Source of the DNA: JABAQJ01 sp046327745
GTDB taxonomy: Bacteria; Gemmatimonadota; Gemmatimonadetes; Gemmatimonadales; Gemmatimonadaceae
Assembly (NCBI GenBank): GCA_046327745.1
Contig: JAXLXV010000021.1
Location: 1 to 64,000 of the forward strand
Direction: 5' to 3'
Length of the DNA stretch: 64,000 nucleotides
The notes beneath the pieces were generated by a model. It was given only the letters and a program-made list of their open reading frames with translations. It had not been told where the DNA came from and searched no databases. Every line of letters starts with the position of its first letter. The stretch's first letter is position 1. Made by a program: the position numbers and the translations under genes. This document shows positions 17,219 through 25,331 of the stretch, piece after piece.

Positions 17219-20200
17219 TCTCCGTCTCCTTACGGTGCATCAACTCCCAGTACAGGAGTGGAACCACGAACATGGTCAGCAAGGTCGCGACAACCGCGCC
17301 ACTCATCAGCGCCACGGCCAGACCCTGAAAGATTGGATCGAGGACCATCACGATCCCTCCGATGACCACCGCCGCCGCCGTCAGGGCAATCGGCCGAAAT
17401 CGGACAGAGCCCGCCTCGATGACGGCGTCCCGCAAGGAACGGCCGCGAGCTTCGGCCAACTGGATGAAGTCCACCAGCAGGATGGAATTGCGCACGATGA
17501 TCCCAGCGAGCGCGATCATGCCGATCATCGACGTGGCCGTGAAGAACGCCCCGGACAGCGCGTGGCCCGGCAGGATGCCGATCAACGTCAAGGGAATCGG
17601 AGCCATGATCACCAGCGGAATGGTGAACGACTGGAACCAGCCGACCACCAGCACGTAGATCAGCAGCAACACCGCGGCGAACGCCACGCCGAGATCACGG
17701 AAGACCTCGATCGTGACCTGCCACTCGCCATCCCACTTTACCGCCGTCTCATCCAAGCGGTCCGGGGCCTGGGCGTTGTACCTGCCAATGGAAGCCCCCT
17801 GGACGCGGATCGCGTCCAATCGGGTGTTCATGTCTAGGATGGCGTAGACTGGCGACTCAACGCTCCCGGCGACGTCGCCCGTCACGTAGATCACCGGCCG
17901 CAGGTTCTTTCGCATCCGCATGGATTCGCGCGTCCCCTCGACCGGGGTGACAAAACGCGCCAATGGTTGCGGACCCATGGCCGTTCCGACGGGCAGCGAC
18001 AACAAATCGGCGACACGGTCGCGTTGCTCGCGGGCCAGACGGGTAACGATCGGCACCGCTTCGCGAGCGGTTGGTTGCTCCGCCAACCCCGCCGGAGCCC
18101 CGCTCAAGGCCAGGTAGAGGACCTGGGTGATCTGCTCGACGCTGGCACCAGCCGCGGCGGCGCGCACCCGGTCAATCCGGAAGGTCGTCTTCGCCTCCGG
18201 CGCTTCGATCGTCCAGTCCACGTCCACCACGCCTGGGGTAGACTCGAACACCTGTTTGACCTGTCGAGCGGCCTCCAAGCGCGTTGCATCGTCGGCCGCG
18301 TACACTTCGGCCACCAGGGTCGAGAGCACCGGCGGGCCCGGTGGAATTTCGGCGACCTTGACGGCCGCATGATATCGGGCGCCGATCGAGTCCAGCACGG
18401 GCCGGACCGCCACGGCAATCGCGTGACTCTGGCGATCGCGTTCGCCCTTGGGAGCGAGGTTCACCTGCACGTCCACGACATTGGCCCCGCGCCGCATGAA
18501 GTAGTGTCGGACCAAGCCATTGAAGTTGAACGGTGCGGCGACGCCGGCGTACACCTCGGTACTCCGTACCTCAGGGATGGTGCGGAGTGCGGCGGCCATC
18601 TCGGTGCCTAACGCGTTACTGGTCTCCAGCGCCGTCCCCTCCGGCAGGTCGGCGATGACCTGGAACTCGCTCTTGTTGTCGAACGGGAGCATCTTGACCT
18701 GCACCGCCTTGACCGCCAGCAGCCCCATGGAGGCCAGTAGCAACACCACGGTCGTGCCGTAGAAGGCATATCGCCGGCGGGGATGCGAGATCAGTGGACC
18801 CAAGAGTTTGGCGTACCAGGTGCCGAATCGCCCCAACTCTTCCGGCTCATGCGAGCGATCGATGGCCAGAGACGCCTTCGCGACGTGCCCTTTCAGCAGC
18901 TTGAGCGACAGGTACGGCGTCACGATGAACGCGACGGCCAGCGAGGCGATCATCGCCACCGACGCGCCGACGGGAATCGGGCGCATGTAGGGACCCATCA
19001 GCCCAGAGACCACCGCCATCGGCAGGATCGCCGCGATCACGGTCAGCGTGGCGAGGATCGTCGGATTGCCAACTTCATCCACCGCCTCGACGGCCGCCAC
19101 CTCCGGCGTCCGATCCCCCCGCACCAAGTGGCGATAAATGTTCTCCACCACCACGATGGCGTCGTCCACCAGGATCCCGATGGAGAAGATCAGCGCAAAC
19201 AGCGTGATCCGATTCAGCGTGTAGCCTAACGCGTAGTACGCGAACAGCGTGAGCCCCAACGTGACGGGAACCGCCACCAGCACCACGACGGCTTCGCGCC
19301 AACCGAGGAAGACACCGACCAGGATGGTGACCGAGAGCGTGGCGATGAGCAGGTGAAGGATGAGTTCGCGGGCCTTTTCCGATGCCGTCTCGCCGTAGTC
19401 CCGCGTGACATCCACCCGCACCTCACGCGGCAGCAGCCGCGCGCTGGCTTCCCGCACGCGGTCGTCCACGGCCCGCGTGATCGTGATGGCGTTCGCTCCC
19501 TTGCGCTTGGCCACGATGATCGTGACCGCCTGCTGGGCGACGCCACCGTGCGCCGCGTGGGAGACGTAGCTGGTCACCTCGCCAAAATCCTCGGTCACTC
19601 GCGCCACATCGCGCACGCGGACCGGCGCCCCGGATCGAGCGCTGACGACCACCTCACCGACGTCACGAGCATTGGCGAGACTTGCGCCAGCATCGATCCG
19701 CACCACGGCATTGCCCGTCGTCACCTCACCGGTCTGCAGTCTGGCGTTCGCTCCCTGCAGGGCCATCAGCACTTCGCCCGGTGAGACGCCGCGCGCCGCC
19801 AGCTTCGATACGTCGAGCGCGACGGAGATCTGACTTGGCTGGCCGCCAATGATGCTCGTTTCCGCCACGTCAGGCACTGTGCGAATCTCATCTTCGAGAT
19901 GCGTCGCCAGTCGGCGTAGCTCGTTGGAGCTGTACGTCGAGGATGCCAGCGTCAGCGTCATGACCGGGACGTCGTCGATGGCGTGCGGTTTGACGATGGG
20001 CGGCCGCATACCGGCCGGCGCCTGGTCCATGGCCGACGCCAGCTTGGCCTGCACCTTGGTGACGCTGCGTTCCTGGTCCTCGCCGACCTTGAAACGGACG
20101 GTGACCAGGGTAAAGCCTTCGCCGGCCGAGGCGTAGACATACTCGACTCCGGGAATCTCCCACATCCGGCGTTCGATCTGGCGGGTGAGGCGTTGCTCCA

Positions 20201-20384
20201 CCTCAACCGGCGACGCGCCAGGAAAGGCGGCCACCACGTCGATCATCGGCACGGATATCTGCGGCTCTTCCTCGCGCGGCGTGGCAAGGATGCCAAGGAC
20301 TCCCGCCGCCAGCGACGCGACGGTGACCAGTGGCGTCAGCTTGGATTTGAGAAAGGCCTGCGCGATGCGTCCTGAGGCGCCCAT
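17157..20384 (-). CDS. RND efflux pump, inner-membrane transporter (AcrB/HAE-type)
   Basis: The 1075-residue protein has the RND plan: a first helix near residue 20, a porter domain, a helix bundle, then the same again. The proton-relay acidic pair lies in SIGILVDDAIVVVENI (about residue 405). The N-terminus LATPREEEPQISVPMIDV and PGASPVEVEQ resemble the MdtB/hydrophobe class rather than CusA, whose metal-binding methionines I do not see. It works with the adaptor and TolC genes directly upstream. The start is one base after the adaptor stop. The last 20 codons overlap the PII-like gene. Confidence 0.93.
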   Translation of the reverse strand: MGASGRIAQAFLKSKLTPLVTVASLAAGVLGILATPREEEPQISVPMIDVVAAFPGASPVEVEQRLTRQIERRMWEIPGVEYVYASAGEGFTLVTVRFKVGEDQERSVTKVQAKLASAMDQAPAGMRPPIVKPHAIDDVPVMTLTLASSTYSSNELRRLATHLEDEIRTVPDVAETSIIGGQPSQISVALDVSKLAARGVSPGEVLMALQGANARLQTGEVTTGNAVVRIDAGASLANARDVGEVVVSARSGAPVRVRDVARVTEDFGEVTSYVSHAAHGGVAQQAVTIIVAKRKGANAITITRAVDDRVREASARLLPREVRVDVTRDYGETASEKARELILHLLIATLSVTILVGVFLGWREAVVVLVAVPVTLGLTLFAYYALGYTLNRITLFALIFSIGILVDDAIVVVENIYRHLVRGDRTPEVAAVEAVDEVGNPTILATLTVIAAILPMAVVSGLMGPYMRPIPVGASVAMIASLAVAFIVTPYLSLKLLKGHVAKASLAIDRSHEPEELGRFGTWYAKLLGPLISHPRRRYAFYGTTVVLLLASMGLLAVKAVQVKMLPFDNKSEFQVIADLPEGTALETSNALGTEMAAALRTIPEVRSTEVYAGVAAPFNFNGLVRHYFMRRGANVVDVQVNLAPKGERDRQSHAIAVAVRPVLDSIGARYHAAVKVAEIPPGPPVLSTLVAEVYAADDATRLEAARQVKQVFESTPGVVDVDWTIEAPEAKTTFRIDRVRAAAAGASVEQITQVLYLALSGAPAGLAEQPTAREAVPIVTRLAREQRDRVADLLSLPVGTAMGPQPLARFVTPVEGTRESMRMRKNLRPVIYVTGDVAGSVESPVYAILDMNTRLDAIRVQGASIGRYNAQAPDRLDETAVKWDGEWQVTIEVFRDLGVAFAAVLLLIYVLVVGWFQSFTIPLVIMAPIPLTLIGILPGHALSGAFFTATSMIGMIALAGIIVRNSILLVDFIQLAEARGRSLRDAVIEAGSVRFRPIALTAAAVVIGGIVMVLDPIFQGLAVALMSGAVVATLLTMFVVPLLYWELMHRKETENETRVDHVRGTDPEAHRGAA

Positions 20385-20385
20385 G

Positions 20386-21432
20386 CTACTTCTCCGCCGA
20401 CCGCGTCGGAACCAACACCACCGTTCCTACGTCCAGACCCGCGACGACTTCGACGAAGTCGCCGAACGTTCGGCCGGTACGCACCCAACGAATGGTTGGC
20501 CCTGAGGCCCCTTTGATGCGCACACCGGTCAAGTCGCCCTCGTGGACCAGTGCCAGTTGCGGCACGAGGCGAGTGGACACGTTTCCCTCGCCCAGACGAA
20601 TCGTCGCCGCGCCACCGGGGGTGAGCTGGCCGGCGCGGTTGTCAACGACCACGTTCACCGTCAGCAGCGACGCCGCCGACGGGACCACGCCTTCTACCTT
20701 GCCCCGCGCCATCGCACCCTCCACCGACACGTCGACGGTGGTTCCTGGACGCAGGCCCTTGACCTCGCGGGGTGCAGCTGACGCGGCAATGCGCAACCGA
20801 GAGTGCTCCTGAACCGTGACAATCGGTGCACCAGGCGCGGCGAACGCCCCGGGATCCACAAAGCGCTGCGTGACCACACCAGCAAATGGCGCGCGAACGG
20901 CACTGTACGAGGCCACCGCCGCGAGCTCCTCCTCACCGGCGCGAGCCTGGGCCACACCAGCGTTCGCGCGCGCCAGCCCCGCTTCGGCGGCATCCAACTG
21001 CGCCTTGGGCGCGGCGCTGTCCGCGTACAGGGCTCGCATGCGCGCGGCCATGAGTTCCGCCTCGTGCTGCGCGGCCATTGCCCCCGCGATGCCAGCTCGC
21101 ACCTGTGCCGCCTTCGCGTCCACATCGCGTGAGTCGATATGCGCCAGAATGGTCCCCGACGCGACACGCGCGCCTTCTTCGGCAAACACGGCGGTCACCG
21201 TACCCATCATCTTCGTGGAGAGGGTGGCCTGTCGATACGGCTCGGCCGTCCCGGTGATTTCATGTTGCGCCAGCACCGTGGTATCGTGCACGACGTAGGT
21301 GGTGGCCGCCGGCTCGGCAGCGGCCGCCTCGGCTACGACCTGTGGTTCCTTCCCGCCGCAGGCCGACAGCAGCAACACTGCCGCTGCCCGCATCGCGGAA
21401 TTGGCCTTCGTCATCGCGTGTCTCCGATTCAT
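20386..21432 (-). CDS. RND efflux periplasmic adaptor (membrane fusion protein)
   Basis: The 348-residue lipoprotein (lipobox LLSACGG, about residues 21-27) joins the inner-membrane pump to TolC. The lipoyl half-motif GTVTAVFAEEGARVASGTILAHID is followed by an alpha-hairpin of about 70 residues rich in Ala, the second lipoyl half (VRAPFAGVVTQRFVDPGAF) and a beta-barrel domain. The ATG overlaps the tolC stop as ATGA, and its own stop is one base before the pump start, so the three genes form one translated block. Confidence 0.93.
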   Translation of the reverse strand: MNRRHAMTKANSAMRAAAVLLLSACGGKEPQVVAEAAAAEPAATTYVVHDTTVLAQHEITGTAEPYRQATLSTKMMGTVTAVFAEEGARVASGTILAHIDSRDVDAKAAQVRAGIAGAMAAQHEAELMAARMRALYADSAAPKAQLDAAEAGLARANAGVAQARAGEEELAAVASYSAVRAPFAGVVTQRFVDPGAFAAPGAPIVTVQEHSRLRIAASAAPREVKGLRPGTTVDVSVEGAMARGKVEGVVPSAASLLTVNVVVDNRAGQLTPGGAATIRLGEGNVSTRLVPQLALVHEGDLTGVRIKGASGPTIRWVRTGRTFGDFVEVVAGLDVGTVVLVPTRSAEK

Positions 21433-22820
21433 TGGTTTTCGTCCGTCGTAACTGGCGTGAGCTGGTCGAGCATGCGCAGCTGACCAGGGTCCCGACCAAG
21501 GGCCTTCAGCCGCTGGGCCGTGGCGACGACGGCGTTGTACCGCGCGCCGTCCAGGCCTAACCGGCTCTGGGTCTCGAGGGCCGCTGCGTCCAGCAGCTCC
21601 ACCACACTCGCCAGTCCACCCTCATACTTTCGCGCGACAATGCGGTGCGCGTCGGTGCTTTGCCGAACGGCGCGTTCAGCGATCGTCAGCCTCGACAGTG
21701 CCACGTTCAACGCAATCGCCGACTGTTCGACCTCGAGTTGGGCCCGCGCCTCGGCCGCATCACGCATGGCAGCGGCGGACTCGAGCCGGCCACTGGTGGC
21801 TCGGCGTTCCGCCAGTTCCGAGGCGCCGGTGAACGGCGCCCAGGACGCCATGACCCCCACCGTCCAGTTCTTCTGGCCGCCAAAGGCATGCGCCGTGGAA
21901 TTCCAGTCATACCGCGCAAAAGAGTTCAGACGTGGCAGGTACAACGCGCGCGCGCGCCAGGCGTCGGCGCCTGCCGCCGACGATGCCTCGCGGGCGGCGG
22001 CCACGTCGGCGCGTGTCTCTGGGGCCGCGTGGAGGGCTTCATCTGCCACCTGTCGAATGGCGCCAGCGGCTGGCAACGCCGGAGCCAAGGTGAAGGCTGT
22101 GTCTTCCGGCGTGCCTAACGCGGTTGCCAGGCCGAGCTTGGCCGTCGTCGCGTCACCGTGTGCCTCCAGCAACAGGCTCTCGACTTCACCGGCCTTGACG
22201 GAGGCCAAGAGTGCATCCGAAGGCGTCACGATGCCATTCTTCGCCATGAGTTCGGCCTGACGCACATGCGCGGCGGCGGCCTGATTGGCCACGATGAGCG
22301 TTGCGACCTTGGTGCTCGCCAGAATGGCTCCATAAAACGCGCGCACGACGTCGACTCGCGTCTCGCTCGTGGTCCAGTTGACACTCGCGGTTGTTGCGCG
22401 CGCTGCGTGGCGCGCCGCCGACCGCCCTGTCCAGGCATCCAGGTTCATGAGGGGCTGCTCGATCACCATGGCGCCCATCCAGTTCTGAGAGACTGGTGGG
22501 AAGTTGAGCCGCTGAGGATCGAAGTCGGCCGGCGAAATGGTGCGCTGGCGCAGGCTGTTCCCGAAGGCTCCGATCGGGTCGGTGGTGCGAAAGAGTCCCG
22601 CATCGATGCGCACGGACGGCAAGACACCGCGCAACGCAGCGATCGCCGGCGCCTGCTGGGCGTTGGCGTTGCCACGAGCGGCGCGCACGGCATAGGCGCC
22701 GCGATCGGCGCGATCGAGCGCTTGGGAGAGCGTCAAGGACTGCGCATGTGCCGATAGCCAAGGGGCCACGGCCGCGAGCAGGGCGAGGCGCGTGGCGCGC
22801 CACGCGGAATGCATCGTCAT
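21429..22820 (-). CDS. TolC-type outer-membrane efflux protein
   Basis: The product is 463 residues from the ATG at 22820, which gives a signal peptide (MTMHSAWRATRLALLAA, cleavage after AHAQ); the earlier in-frame start adds an unlikely leader across the promoter. Two OEP repeats are visible: LTLSQALDRADRGAYAVRAARGNANAQ near the N-terminus and a second long coiled-coil half from about residue 240, ending KYEGGLASVVELLDAAALETQSR. It is the first gene of the efflux operon, an order less usual than adaptor first. Confidence 0.9.
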   Translation of the reverse strand: MTMHSAWRATRLALLAAVAPWLSAHAQSLTLSQALDRADRGAYAVRAARGNANAQQAPAIAALRGVLPSVRIDAGLFRTTDPIGAFGNSLRQRTISPADFDPQRLNFPPVSQNWMGAMVIEQPLMNLDAWTGRSAARHAARATTASVNWTTSETRVDVVRAFYGAILASTKVATLIVANQAAAAHVRQAELMAKNGIVTPSDALLASVKAGEVESLLLEAHGDATTAKLGLATALGTPEDTAFTLAPALPAAGAIRQVADEALHAAPETRADVAAAREASSAAGADAWRARALYLPRLNSFARYDWNSTAHAFGGQKNWTVGVMASWAPFTGASELAERRATSGRLESAAAMRDAAEARAQLEVEQSAIALNVALSRLTIAERAVRQSTDAHRIVARKYEGGLASVVELLDAAALETQSRLGLDGARYNAVVATAQRLKALGRDPGQLRMLDQLTPVTTDENQ

Positions 22821-23149
22821 CGTCACTTGGACATCACGCCAGGGTGAGAATTGATCTACAACTATATAACTACGTAGCAATATAACGACAAGGGGTGCGG
22901 TCGTGCGTCGGTGCGCATTGCGCACAGGTGGGCAGATCCGCCCGGTCGGCGTCACGAACGCGATGGCCTTGAAGCCCAGGCCGTACAAGGCGTTGCGGGA
23001 AACCCCGACGCCGCGTGAGGTATTCGATGGTGCGCTCGGTGCCTACCATGGCGTCTCATTGGGTAGGGCGCACGTCGCGACCTGCCGAGCGAGAGGTGCC
23101 GAGCATTCGGACTTCCAACAATCGGCGCACCACTTCAGGAGCCGTCGGT
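22821..23149. promoter_or_regulatory. 329-base divergent promoter region between tolC and a DUF4136 gene
   Basis: No gene is seen here. It carries the second copy of ACTATATAACT (22861-22871), followed by CTACGTAG, a perfect 8-base palindrome (22870-22877 area), and another AATATAAC stretch. It should contain promoters for both flanking genes. Confidence 0.45.
22861..22871. promoter_or_regulatory. Candidate operator/promoter word ACTATATAACT, copy 2
   Basis: Identical to 16230-16240. It lies about 40 bases upstream of the tolC start, a plausible position for a repressor site or -10 element of the efflux operon. Confidence 0.45.
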
Positions 23150-23689
23150 ATGAGAACGCTTCAGGCCTTCACCGCTTCGCTCGCCGTGCTCGCCAGCACG
23201 GCCTGCGCGACTATGGATATCGGAGCGGACTACGAGCAGTCGGCCACGTTGACCCCATTTCGCTCTTTTTCGTTCGATACGCGCGACGCGCTACCGACTG
23301 GCGATCCGCGCCTGGACAACAACCCGTTCTTTGACTCCCGGATGCGCGCGGCCGTGGAGTTTGAGATGGCGGCCAAAGGATTGAAGCGCGCGGACACGGG
23401 AACAGACTTGCTCGTGCACTATCACGCGAGCGTCTCGCAACGCGTCGACGTGCTACGGTCAGACACGGAGCGTGGGTACTCCGACGTCACTGGAACGCCG
23501 GCAAATGTCGTACAATTCGACGAGGGGACCATCCTCGTGGACGTGGTAGACGCCAAGTCCAAGAGGGTCATCTGGCGTGGGTGGGCACGCGCCGACATGG
23601 GAGGGGTCCTCAGTGATCCGCACACGATGGATGCGTTTGTCCAAAAGGCTGTGCATGGCATGTTCACTCGCTTCCTGAAAGCCGCCTGA
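23150..23689 (+). CDS. DUF4136 lipoprotein
   Basis: The 179-residue product starts at the ATG at 23150, supported by AGGAG nine bases upstream, and opens with a lipoprotein signal (MRTLQAF, lipobox STAC). The DUF4136 pattern is clear: DYEQSATLTPFRSFSFD, then a helix with RAAVEFEMAAKGLKRA, DLLVHYHASVS, and GTILVDVVDAKSKRVIWRGWARADM. The function of the family is unknown; members are envelope lipoproteins. It stands alone, with a bidirectional terminator after it. Confidence 0.88.
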   Translation: MRTLQAFTASLAVLASTACATMDIGADYEQSATLTPFRSFSFDTRDALPTGDPRLDNNPFFDSRMRAAVEFEMAAKGLKRADTGTDLLVHYHASVSQRVDVLRSDTERGYSDVTGTPANVVQFDEGTILVDVVDAKSKRVIWRGWARADMGGVLSDPHTMDAFVQKAVHGMFTRFLKAA

Positions 23690-23709
23690 CGCTGCGGCAG
23701 GGGAAAACA

Positions 23710-23739
23710 ACAACGGCCGCCCATTTGGGCGGCCGTTGT
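23710..23739. terminator. Bidirectional intrinsic terminator
   Basis: A perfect 13-base-pair stem (23710-23722 with 23727-23739) and a 4-base loop are followed by GTTTTC on the plus strand and TGTTTTCC on the minus strand. It separates the convergent DUF4136 and poly-glycine hydrolase genes. Confidence 0.85.
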
Positions 23740-23758
23740 GTTTTCTCGAAGCCAGTCG

Positions 23759-25072
23759 TTAGGGAACTGACACGAAGAATGCCAGGGTTGCCTCGTTCGC
23801 CCACGAGAAGAAGCCGTGCTCCGCGTAGGCGCCATTGAGAATGTCGCCAATGGACCCGAGCGTCGGATTGGCTCGGTACGAGGCTGGCACGAAACCCTGC
23901 CACGACTTTTGCACAAAGGTATCGATGAGCACATTCCCCCACGCGTCCAAAACGCCACCACTCTGCAGCGCCGTGTAAATGGTCGCCGACGCTTGTGCGC
24001 TGACGCCACTGATTCTCGCAAATACGGTGGGAAAGAGCGGCGCCGGGCCATACAGCTGGAATTCTCCACGCAGCCCCTTGGCAGCGAGCACATTGGCGTA
24101 GCGCTGGGCATCCGACGCATTCACCAACGGCTGCGTGTCCCGCGAACGCATGTTGAAACGGGTCGGGACATTCAGTGCCGTCATGAGCGAGTCCGTGTCG
24201 CCTTGTGAGACATAGTTGGCGATCGCCTTCCATCCCAGCAGTGGCGCCACGCGAACGGTGAAACGACCACCCTGGCTAGTGCCAATGGCGTAAATAGGCG
24301 TGTTGGCCGAGATCGCCCCAGAAGAACGCAACAGCTGCAACGCCTGTTGCACATGTTGAACGTCCACGTTGGCGGTGGAGATTGGCGTGAGCGCCCAGTT
24401 GCCCTGGTCTGCCGTGAGCGACGCGAATCCGTATCCCGCGGCGATCGCTTCCCGAACGAACGAGAACTCTTCGGATCGGTCAAACCAGAGGGACGCATTC
24501 CCTCCTGCCCCGTGGAAAGCAAAGATCAAACCGCGAGGACTAGCGGGAATGGAATACCACAAGTCCGAGCCACTGACCGTGGTCTTTGTTGGCGTGGGAA
24601 CAGACGCAGCTTTCATGACGGCCGTCAACGTCACCGCAGCCGACCCGCGCACGAAAGACGAATGCGCCAAGGTGGGATCGCTCAAAACCTGCGTATCGCC
24701 AGTCCAGTGATCGAACACCTGTGAACCACTCGCGGTGTAGTCGGCGTACACGTGAATCGTCGCGCCGACCGCCGTGTCTCCCGCGAAGGTTGCGTTTGTT
24801 GCCGAGATGCTGCCCGATCCGGACCCGCCACCGCCACCGCCACCGCCGCCACCACCACCACCACCACCACCACCACCACCACCACCGCCCCCGCCACCGC
24901 CTCCACCGCCGCTTCCGCCACCACCAGTGCTCGGCGACGTAATCGATCCTCGGTCAGTGGTGCATGCACTGCTGAGCATCGCCAACAACATGAGGAGCGG
25001 AAACGCCCGATGTGTCAGACGACGCAAGTTGCCTGCGGGTCGAGTCGTACCATCGAGTGTGTATGCGTTCAT
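23759..25072 (-). CDS. Alpha/beta-hydrolase lipoprotein with poly-glycine linker
   Basis: The product is about 437 residues (ATG at 25072; another ATG at 25081 adds three). A lipoprotein signal ends at LSSAC. A linker of almost pure glycine, about 35 residues, follows. Then comes a small beta domain (residues about 90-150, with HVYADYTASGSQVFDHWTGD) and an alpha/beta-hydrolase domain with the nucleophile elbow GTSQGG near residue 263, oxyanion region FAFHGAGGN and a late HGFFSWAN that could supply the histidine. It is likely an esterase or depolymerase-type enzyme held on the outer membrane by the flexible linker. The substrate is unknown. Confidence 0.8.
   Translation of the reverse strand: MNAYTLDGTTRPAGNLRRLTHRAFPLLMLLAMLSSACTTDRGSITSPSTGGGGSGGGGGGGGGGGGGGGGGGGGGGGGGGGGGSGSGSISATNATFAGDTAVGATIHVYADYTASGSQVFDHWTGDTQVLSDPTLAHSSFVRGSAAVTLTAVMKAASVPTPTKTTVSGSDLWYSIPASPRGLIFAFHGAGGNASLWFDRSEEFSFVREAIAAGYGFASLTADQGNWALTPISTANVDVQHVQQALQLLRSSGAISANTPIYAIGTSQGGRFTVRVAPLLGWKAIANYVSQGDTDSLMTALNVPTRFNMRSRDTQPLVNASDAQRYANVLAAKGLRGEFQLYGPAPLFPTVFARISGVSAQASATIYTALQSGGVLDAWGNVLIDTFVQKSWQGFVPASYRANPTLGSIGDILNGAYAEHGFFSWANEATLAFFVSVP
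24825..24926. repeat. GGN-codon microsatellite, including an uninterrupted (ACC)12 tract
   Basis: The plus strand shows an imperfect CCN triplet tract with twelve uninterrupted ACC units at 24851-24886. It encodes the poly-glycine linker of the lipoprotein hydrolase. Slippage here would change linker length without shifting frame. Confidence 0.9.
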
Positions 25073-25279
25073 AAGTACCATTGGGTCGAGTGGACCTGCT
25101 CGTGCGCACGGCCGCTGCGACGATTGCGCCCCGCGCCAGCCGTGTTATTTCAGCACACACGTTACCCATTCCCTTACCCTGACGCATCTGACTTGAGGGG
25201 GATAGCGGACCATCGTGTGATGAAGATCACGTGGACTGGTTACGCCCTGAGAGTGTGGAATTCCGGCGATGTACAGAAA

Positions 25280-25312
25280 CAGGAACGGGCCTCACTACGA
25301 GGCCCGTTCCTG
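25280..25312 (-). terminator. Intrinsic terminator of the M14 peptidase gene
   Basis: A perfect 14-base-pair stem (25280-25293 with 25299-25312) with a 5-base loop is followed on the minus strand by a short T-rich run (TTTCTGT). It lies about 20 bases after the M14 peptidase stop. Confidence 0.75.
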
Positions 25313-25331
25313 TTCACCGAGGAGCTGCTGT

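Noticed and set aside
24825..24926. Triplet repeat considered as a CRISPR or other array
   Set aside because: There are no spacers; it is an in-frame microsatellite encoding glycine.
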